Positions 15,918 to 20,791 of a stretch of 20,791 bases of DNA are shown one piece after another (the first letter of the stretch is position 1; each line of letters starts with the position of its first letter). Made by a program: the position numbers and the translations under genes. This stretch comes from an uncultured Burkholderiales bacterium (GTDB taxonomy: Bacteria > Pseudomonadota > Gammaproteobacteria > Burkholderiales > Burkholderiaceae_C), in the NCBI GenBank assembly GCA_903856995.1, contig CAIODK010000078.1, forward strand, positions 1-20,791. The letters run 5' to 3'. The notes under the pieces were generated by a model. The model saw only the letters and a list, made by a program, of their open reading frames with translations, had not been told where the DNA came from and searched no databases.

Positions 15918-17657
15918 TCAAGGTTGACGGCGGTGATACAGCGTCACGTCTTCGTTGTTATCGGAGGGACGGCGAATGGTCCGCACGCGTGTCCATTCGC
16001 TGAGGTTGACCACCTGACCTAGCTCGGGGCGTGAATCGTTATCGACCAGCAACCAAGGGCACGTGCGTTGTTGCTGTGCAGGTGTCATTTCGGCCGTTTT
16101 CACATCAAAACCACCGTGGTAGTGGAATGCTGTCATTTGGCCCACATCGAGTCCATAGCTCAGCAGGCAAACGTCTTTTGATTCGCGGGCTTCTTGTTTG
16201 GCCATCACGCCTTGTATTTGCGTTACCCAAGGTTTGTAGCTGCGGGCAAAATCCAGCAAAGGCAACCACAAGGTCAAGAGCAGAAGCCAACATAGGGCGG
16301 CCCCACCCGCAGGCAGTACCAAACTCTTCCAGAGGGCCTGACGGTGCTTGGCGGTGCGCCACATGACCAACCCTAGCCACGCGGCAGTCGCAGCAAATGC
16401 CACGATGAACGCAATCCAGCCAAAGCTGGGTTGAAAGCCTGGGACTAAGCGCGCCACGTTGGCTGCAGGTTGCGCGGGCCAACCTGTTTGCATCGCAATC
16501 CAAATGACCCAAATGACGAAGGCGCAGCCTGAGAAAAAGAGCAGAGTAAACCAGTCAATCAAAGCGGCCACGCTGCGACGCAAGGTTGGCAATGCAAAGG
16601 CGGCCAAGCTTGCGAATGCAGGCAACGCCAACAGCAAAGTTTGGTCGGATGAATGCGTCATCAAAGATGTGCCAACGATCAGCGTCGTGAACCACATCGG
16701 CAGCACCAGATGTCGGCTCCAGTTCAGAGACGTCCATTGATTACGCCAGCGCCATAAAGTCCAGACCGCTAGCGGCCAAGCAGGCCATGTGAACCAGGCC
16801 ATCAAACGCAGCAGATCACGCCATTCATGCCAGTCCGTGTGTTGGGGCACCAAGCGCCATTGCCAAACGTTGAGCGCGGTGGCCAGCGCCGCAACGGCCA
16901 AGCTCATGGTGAAGAGCCACAGGGCGTGTCGACGGGCTGTTTGGATCGATGTGCTGGCGCGGTCGAGGAGGCACAACAAAGCACTTCCGACGGCCATCAA
17001 GACGGCGAAGCTGGGTGCGCCACTCAAGCATAGACCGAGCAACCCAATGATGAGCGCCGTCAAGCTGTATCGTGGATGGTAGGGAAGAGCCGCGACACCG
17101 TAAAAAGCGCAGCTCACAAAGGCCAATTGGGTCAGTATGGGACTGGCCTCGTGGGAGAGCAGTGTCAGGCCTAAGCAGGCAATCAGGGCTAGCACGCCGC
17201 CATCTGCGATGGTGCGCGCGTAGTCTTTGGGTCTGGCCTCACCACCGAAGGCAAAAGGGACTGGCTGGGCCTGTGGGCTCAGGGCCAAGTAATACACGCC
17301 GTGCCAAGTGGCAGATAAGGAGAGACCCAAGAGCAAGGCAAAGGGGAAGCGTGAGGCGAGTCCTGCGGAAACCCAGTGAGGCGCGAGTTGAATTGCCCAA
17401 GCACCTAACCAATAAGGGAGCAACGCATCGAGCTCAGGGACTTGCCCCCAAGCGCTGGGGTTGAACCAATCGCTGGCGCCTTCAGCCAGAGCCAACATGT
17501 GGCCGAATGCCGTGAACTCATTGCCTTTCCAAGGCTCGCGACCCAACAAACCAGGCAGCACATAGGCGGCACAGAAGAGCCACAGGGCCAGACGCGGTAA
17601 GCGGCGCACGGCACTTTGCGGAACGATGGCAGGGGTGGTTTGGGTCACGGATTTCAA
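15918..17657 (-). CDS. Polytopic membrane protein, GT-C glycosyltransferase-like (GT39/ArnT type)
   Basis: The protein has 579 residues with about 11-13 hydrophobic segments and a soluble, probably periplasmic C-terminal domain of about 110 residues (from LLDFARSYKP). The first extracytoplasmic loop reads LLGREPWKGNEF, then DWFNPSAWG and LDALLPYWLGAW. This has the layout of the GT-C acidic-residue loop found in ArnT and PMT enzymes (Glu47 here), which use polyprenyl-phosphate sugars. The donor and acceptor are unknown. The furthest start is TTG at 17657, which has no Shine-Dalgarno sequence and lies three bases from the rpmE2 terminator; GTG at 17648 or 17609 are alternatives. It leads a tight operon with the MATE gene. 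The family call is moderate: topology and loop fit, but no catalytic proof. Confidence 0.65.
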   Translation of the reverse strand: MKSVTQTTPAIVPQSAVRRLPRLALWLFCAAYVLPGLLGREPWKGNEFTAFGHMLALAEGASDWFNPSAWGQVPELDALLPYWLGAWAIQLAPHWVSAGLASRFPFALLLGLSLSATWHGVYYLALSPQAQPVPFAFGGEARPKDYARTIADGGVLALIACLGLTLLSHEASPILTQLAFVSCAFYGVAALPYHPRYSLTALIIGLLGLCLSGAPSFAVLMAVGSALLCLLDRASTSIQTARRHALWLFTMSLAVAALATALNVWQWRLVPQHTDWHEWRDLLRLMAWFTWPAWPLAVWTLWRWRNQWTSLNWSRHLVLPMWFTTLIVGTSLMTHSSDQTLLLALPAFASLAAFALPTLRRSVAALIDWFTLLFFSGCAFVIWVIWIAMQTGWPAQPAANVARLVPGFQPSFGWIAFIVAFAATAAWLGLVMWRTAKHRQALWKSLVLPAGGAALCWLLLLTLWLPLLDFARSYKPWVTQIQGVMAKQEARESKDVCLLSYGLDVGQMTAFHYHGGFDVKTAEMTPAQQQRTCPWLLVDNDSRPELGQVVNLSEWTRVRTIRRPSDNNEDVTLYHRRQP

Positions 17658-17659
17658 AT

Positions 17660-17693
17660 AAAAAAGGCAGCGCGGTGAGCCGAGCTGCCTTTT
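17660..17693 (-). terminator. Rho-independent terminator of rpmE2
   Basis: Read on the minus strand, AAAAGGCAGC pairs with GCTGCCTTTT across a 12-base loop (17672-17683), and the stem runs into TTTTTT then ATTT. It starts 18 bases after the rpmE2 stop, which is a textbook intrinsic terminator layout. It ends only a few bases before the first possible start of the next minus-strand gene, so that gene needs read-through or a promoter inside this region. Confidence 0.85.
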
Positions 17694-17711
17694 GTGAAGT
17701 GAGCGGTGAGC

Positions 17712-17969
17712 TTACTTGGCGGCAGTTTTGCCGTACTTATTGCGGAAGCGCTCAACGCGGCCGCCCATGTTGTCCACAGATTTCTGTGTACCGGTGTAGA
17801 ACGGGTGTGACTCGCTGGTGGTATCCAGCTTGTACAACGGCAGTTCGCGACCGTCTTCCATGGTGATCTTCTCTTTTGTGCTGGCGCATGAGCGAGTCAC
17901 AAATTTGAAACCGTTAGACATATCCATGAAACAGATTTCACGGTAGTTAGGGTGAATGCCTTCTTTCAT
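17712..17969 (-). CDS. rpmE2: 50S ribosomal protein L31 type B
   Basis: The protein has 85 residues and carries the L31 signatures MKEGIHPNYRE at the start and SESHPFYTGTQ near residue 55. It lacks the paired zinc cysteines of type A L31: only isolated Cys13 and Cys28 are present, with no CxxC. This places it in the zinc-independent type B group (E. coli YkgM). L31 bridges the 50S and 30S subunits. The ATG has AAGGA seven bases upstream. A strong terminator follows, so it is probably a single-gene unit. In many bacteria type B L31 is induced by zinc shortage through Zur; whether this is the only L31 in the genome cannot be seen here. Confidence 0.95.
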   Translation of the reverse strand: MKEGIHPNYREICFMDMSNGFKFVTRSCASTKEKITMEDGRELPLYKLDTTSESHPFYTGTQKSVDNMGGRVERFRNKYGKTAAK

Positions 17970-18035
17970 CGCTTTTCCTTAGCAACTGCGGTAGCCACGT
18001 CGACCTATTTCAACGCACTTTCCGCAAAACACGTC

Positions 18036-18047
18036 ATTATGCCATAA
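18036..18047 (-). promoter_or_regulatory. Possible extended -10 promoter and palindrome upstream of rpmE2
   Basis: On the minus strand TGGCATAAT (18044-18036) is an extended -10 motif (TGn plus CATAAT), which would compensate for the lack of a clear -35 box. It overlaps an 11-base inverted repeat, TTATG-C-CATAA (18037-18047), that could be an operator. It lies about 65 bases upstream of the rpmE2 ATG. The assignment is tentative. Confidence 0.35.
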
Positions 18048-18058
18048 GGCAGAGCGTT

Positions 18059-18964
18059 TCATCTCAGAACACCCAGTGCAAAGGGCAGGCTGAGCATGCC
18101 CAAAACGGTTGAAAGTGTCACCAAACCGGCGACATAAGCACCGTTGTAACCCATCCTGGTAGCCAATACATAGCAGCTAGAGGCCGTTGGCAATGCAGAG
18201 AATGCCAGCAACACACTGGTTTGGGTGTTGTCCAGTCCAAAACCGAGAGCCAAGCAATAAGCCACCAAGGGGGTGAGCAGGTGTCGCACCGCTAAAAGGG
18301 AAATGGCCAAACATTTGGCTTTCATCAAGTGGCCAAACTGCATGCCTGCGCCAGCAGCCATCAAGCCCAGAGCGAGTGATGCTGCACCAATGCGTTGCAA
18401 AGTGGGCTCCGTCCAACTGGGGATCTGCAGGCCTAGGATGTTGGCGATCAGTCCGAGGCCTGTGGCCAAGATCAAAGGGTTGCGAACCAGTTCATGTCCA
18501 AAGCTGCGCTGGGCATGTCGTGCCATCGGCCACACGGCGGCCACATTGAACAACGGCACACACACACCAATGAGCACAGCGATCAGCTGCAGCGCTTGCG
18601 CGCCAGCAATGCGCTCCGCCAGCGCCAGTGCGATGAAGGAGTTGAATCGAAATGCGACTTGCGCGCTGGCTGCATGCAGGCTGACGTCAATGTGCTTGCG
18701 TAAAAAGGGAAGTTTGGGGATGGCGTATGACATGCCAATGCTGCTGAGTCCTAACAACAAGCCCGCCATGATGAGGTGGGAGGCCGCTTGTAAATCCAAG
18801 GGCGTGCGCACAATGGAGTGGAACAGCAAGACAGGAAAAAGAAAGAAATAAACCAAACTCTCCACCTGCTCCCAAACAGTGCGGTTGAGCGCGGTGTATT
18901 TGCAAACCAAATAACCACAAAGAATGAGCGAAAAATCTGGGAAAAGTAATTGAGCGTAATTCAC
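18059..18964 (-). CDS. AEC-family (auxin efflux carrier-like) transporter
   Basis: This is a 301-residue inner-membrane protein with about ten hydrophobic segments in two repeats of five, the layout of AEC transporters (Pfam Mem_trans), which includes malonate and other organic-acid carriers. Supporting stretches are FLFPVLLFHSIVRTPLD, AFRFNSFIALALAE, LVRNPLILATGLGLIAN and FSALPTASSCYVLATRMG, with a C-terminal hydrophobic segment. The substrate is not predictable. The start is GTG at 18964 without a clear Shine-Dalgarno sequence. It is divergent from the Bug-protein gene across 99 bases, and its stop is 89 bases from the rpmE2 start. Co-regulation with the Bug protein is possible but not shown. 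Confidence 0.85.
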   Translation of the reverse strand: MNYAQLLFPDFSLILCGYLVCKYTALNRTVWEQVESLVYFFLFPVLLFHSIVRTPLDLQAASHLIMAGLLLGLSSIGMSYAIPKLPFLRKHIDVSLHAASAQVAFRFNSFIALALAERIAGAQALQLIAVLIGVCVPLFNVAAVWPMARHAQRSFGHELVRNPLILATGLGLIANILGLQIPSWTEPTLQRIGAASLALGLMAAGAGMQFGHLMKAKCLAISLLAVRHLLTPLVAYCLALGFGLDNTQTSVLLAFSALPTASSCYVLATRMGYNGAYVAGLVTLSTVLGMLSLPFALGVLR

Positions 18965-19063
18965 GCGAGAGAGAATAACCGCAGATCAATTCTTGAGTCG
19001 GACCAAAGCGTATAGGATCCAAGAACGGGTTTTTTGATTGAATCGTTTTTAGGAGAACTATCC

Positions 19064-20026
19064 ATGCAACGTCGTCATTGTTTTGCGCTCTCTGTATTTG
19101 TCTTTGCTAGCGCTGCTTTTGCGCAGGGGTATCCGACCAAAGTGATTCAACTTCAGGTGCCGTTTGCCCCCGGTGGCACCACGGACATCATCGCGCGCAC
19201 CATCGCCGACCCTCTGGGTAAGGCCTTGGGGCAAACGGTTGTCGTGGTCAACAAGGCGGGCGGCGGCGGGGTGGTTGGTGCCAATGAGACAGCCAAGGCC
19301 GTGCCTGACGGCTACTCCTTGGGGATGGCGACGGTGTCAACGACGGCGGCCAATCCAGCCATCAATGCCAAGATCCCGTACAACCCATTGACAGACTTCT
19401 CACCCATCATCAACGTGGCTGCGACGCCCAACATCATTGCGGTGCACCCGAGTTTTCCTGCAACGGATTACAAAAGTTTTGTGGCTGAGGTTAAGCGATC
19501 TCCGGGCAAATATTCGTATTCATCGTCAGGAACAGGGGGCATTGGTCATTTGCAGATGGAGTTGTACAAGAATTTGAGCGGCATCTTTGTGACGCATATC
19601 CCATACCGTGGCGCAGGCCCGGCGTTGAATGACACCGTGGCAGGTCAAGTGCCGATGATTTTCGACAACTTACCATCGGCCTTGCCGTTCATCAAAGACA
19701 ACCGTTTGGTGCCCATCGTGGTAGCTGCGCCTCAGCGTTTGGCGGTTCTTCCCAACGTGCCAACCTTCAAAGAAGTGGGTTTAGAGCCGGTGAACCGCAT
19801 GGCGTTCTATGGCATCTACGGCCCGAAGGGCATGCCCAAAGAGATTGTGGACAAAATCAATGCGGGTGTTCGCAAAGCCTTGGAAGATCCTGCTGTTCGC
19901 AAGCGCATCGAAGACACGGGTTCCCTCATCGTGGCCAACACACCGGAGCAGTTCGGTGCACAAATTAAGGCGGAATTTGACGTCTACAAACGTGTGGTGA
20001 TCGAACAAAAACTCAGTTTGGATTGA
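19064..20026 (+). CDS. Bug/TctC-family periplasmic solute-binding protein
   Basis: The protein has 320 residues. An N-terminal signal peptide (MQRRHCFALSVFVFASAAFA, cleavage likely before QGYPTK) is followed by the mature Bug fold. Signatures are VPFAPGGTTDIIART near residue 38, VNKAGGGGVVGANE near 65 and HIPYRGAGPALNDTVAGQV in the second lobe. Bug proteins bind small carboxylates or similar solutes in the periplasm, some serving TctAB transporters; no tctA or tctB is nearby, so it is an orphan as many are in Burkholderiales. I chose ATG 19064, with AGGAGA about eight bases upstream, over the in-frame ATG at 19034, which would put ten polar residues before the signal peptide. The 99-base spacer upstream shows no clear sigma-70 promoter. 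Confidence 0.93.
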   Translation: MQRRHCFALSVFVFASAAFAQGYPTKVIQLQVPFAPGGTTDIIARTIADPLGKALGQTVVVVNKAGGGGVVGANETAKAVPDGYSLGMATVSTTAANPAINAKIPYNPLTDFSPIINVAATPNIIAVHPSFPATDYKSFVAEVKRSPGKYSYSSSGTGGIGHLQMELYKNLSGIFVTHIPYRGAGPALNDTVAGQVPMIFDNLPSALPFIKDNRLVPIVVAAPQRLAVLPNVPTFKEVGLEPVNRMAFYGIYGPKGMPKEIVDKINAGVRKALEDPAVRKRIEDTGSLIVANTPEQFGAQIKAEFDVYKRVVIEQKLSLD

Positions 20027-20031
20027 TCACG

Positions 20032-20791
20032 TTGGCTGCATCACAGGCGTCTGCGCCAGACGCTCATATAGACATCTTCATCGATGCACTTTGGTTAGAA
20101 CACGGGTTGGCGGCGAACAGCTTAGCCGCTTACCGCCGTGACTTGAATTTACTGTCTGCCTGGCTCCAAGCGCAAGGGGTGCAGTTGCTAGGTGCGCAAG
20201 AGGCGCACTTGCAACAGTATTTTGCGCACCGTCATGCCCAAACCAAGGCCACCAGTGCCAATCGGCGGTTGACGGTATTCAAGCGATTTTTCCGCTGGGC
20301 TTTGCGTGAACGGCTGTTGGTGGCGGACCCCACGCTGAAGCTTCTCACCGCCAAACAACCTGCGCGCGCACCCAAGAGTTTGACCGAGGCGCAAGTTGAA
20401 AGCCTGCTCAATGCCCCCGATGTCGCCACAGGGCTTGGCATGCGGGACCGCGCCATGCTGGAGTTGATCTACGCCAGTGGCTTGCGTGTGAGCGAGTTGG
20501 TCGATCTCAAAACTTTGCATGTGAGCTTGAATGACGGGGTGCTTCGCATCATGGGAAAAGGTAGCAAAGAACGCTTGGTGCCATTTGGCGAAGTGGCCCG
20601 CGACTGGCTGCAGCGCTATTTGAGTGAGGTGCGTCCTATGCTGTTGGCGGGGCATCTCACCGAAGCCTTGTTCGTGACCGTGCGTGGCAAGAACGCGGGC
20701 GAGTCGATGACGCGAGCTATGTTTTGGCAACTCATCAAGCGCTATGCTTTACAGGCCCAGATCCATGTGCCGATCTCGCCGCACACCTTGC
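20032..20791 (+). CDS. xerD: XerD site-specific tyrosine recombinase (5' part)
   Basis: XerD works with XerC at dif to resolve chromosome dimers at division. The frame is open to the window edge, giving 253 residues of about 300. An N-terminal core-binding domain (about 10-100, LAANSLAAYRRDLNLL) is followed by the catalytic domain. Arg152 in YASGLRVSEL and Lys176 in GKGSKERLVP keep the 24-residue spacing of E. coli XerD Arg148 and Lys172. His251 in SPHTL is the next catalytic residue, and the later Arg, His and Tyr lie outside. MTRAMFWQLIKRYA resembles XerD more than XerC. No ATG is available: TTG 20032 is given, and TTG 20023, overlapping the previous stop, is equally possible. Neither has a good ribosome-binding site. 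Confidence 0.9.
   Translation, partial: MAASQASAPDAHIDIFIDALWLEHGLAANSLAAYRRDLNLLSAWLQAQGVQLLGAQEAHLQQYFAHRHAQTKATSANRRLTVFKRFFRWALRERLLVADPTLKLLTAKQPARAPKSLTEAQVESLLNAPDVATGLGMRDRAMLELIYASGLRVSELVDLKTLHVSLNDGVLRIMGKGSKERLVPFGEVARDWLQRYLSEVRPMLLAGHLTEALFVTVRGKNAGESMTRAMFWQLIKRYALQAQIHVPISPHTL

Noticed and set aside
19034..19063. Upstream ATG of the Bug-protein gene
   Set aside because: It puts charged residues before a clear signal peptide, while AGGAGA is correctly placed for ATG 19064.
1..20791. CRISPR arrays, tRNA or rRNA genes, insertion sequences, phage att sites
   Set aside because: No regularly spaced repeats, no recognised RNA-gene sequence, no transposase and no flanking direct repeats were seen. 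XerD is the housekeeping recombinase, not a mobile-element integrase, judging from its close match to XerD.

Overview
The window looks like a chromosomal segment of a betaproteobacterium in the order Burkholderiales, most likely family Comamonadaceae (Limnohabitans/Rhodoferax-like). This is inferred from gene content and order, the style of the protein sequences, a type B ribosomal protein L31, and a Bug/TctC solute-binding protein. No rRNA, tRNA, CRISPR array, insertion sequence or prophage was seen. Most of the window is conserved housekeeping DNA with very short spacers.

Layout. (1) Positions 1-3410, plus strand: the end of fabZ, then lpxA, lpxB, rnhB and a SpoU/TrmH-type RNA methyltransferase gene, tightly packed with overlaps. 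This is the lipid A start-up cluster plus two nucleic-acid enzymes. (2) 3411-8945, plus strand: a promoter and a leader of about 120 nt, then carA, carB, greA and a DUF4149 membrane protein gene in one tight operon. (3) 8942-9415, minus strand: yhbY, convergent with the DUF4149 gene and divergent from rlmE. (4) 9450-14415, plus strand: rlmE, ftsH, folP, glmM, the same order as in enterobacteria. A good sigma-32 type heat-shock promoter lies just before ftsH, and a hairpin terminator lies between ftsH and folP. (5) 14412-17657, minus strand: a three-gene accessory run of a GT-C-like membrane protein, a MATE transporter and an internally deleted arsC remnant. (6) 17712-18964, minus strand: rpmE2 (type B L31) with its own terminator, and an AEC-family transporter gene. 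(7) 19064-20791, plus strand: a periplasmic Bug solute-binding protein gene and the first part of xerD, which runs off the window.

How the parts work together. lpxA and lpxB supply lipid A. glmM makes glucosamine-1-phosphate, which leads to UDP-GlcNAc, the substrate of LpxA. In E. coli, FtsH degrades LpxC and the heat-shock factor sigma-32, so ftsH is functionally tied to the envelope genes, and an RpoH-type promoter here would close a feedback loop. yhbY and rlmE both act on the large ribosomal subunit.

The most unusual item is the arsC remnant at 14412-14525. It keeps the start of the enzyme with the catalytic cysteine and the extreme C-terminal arginine motif, joined in frame, with roughly 80 residues missing. 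No convincing new defence or mobile system was found; the remaining findings are regulatory or structural details.
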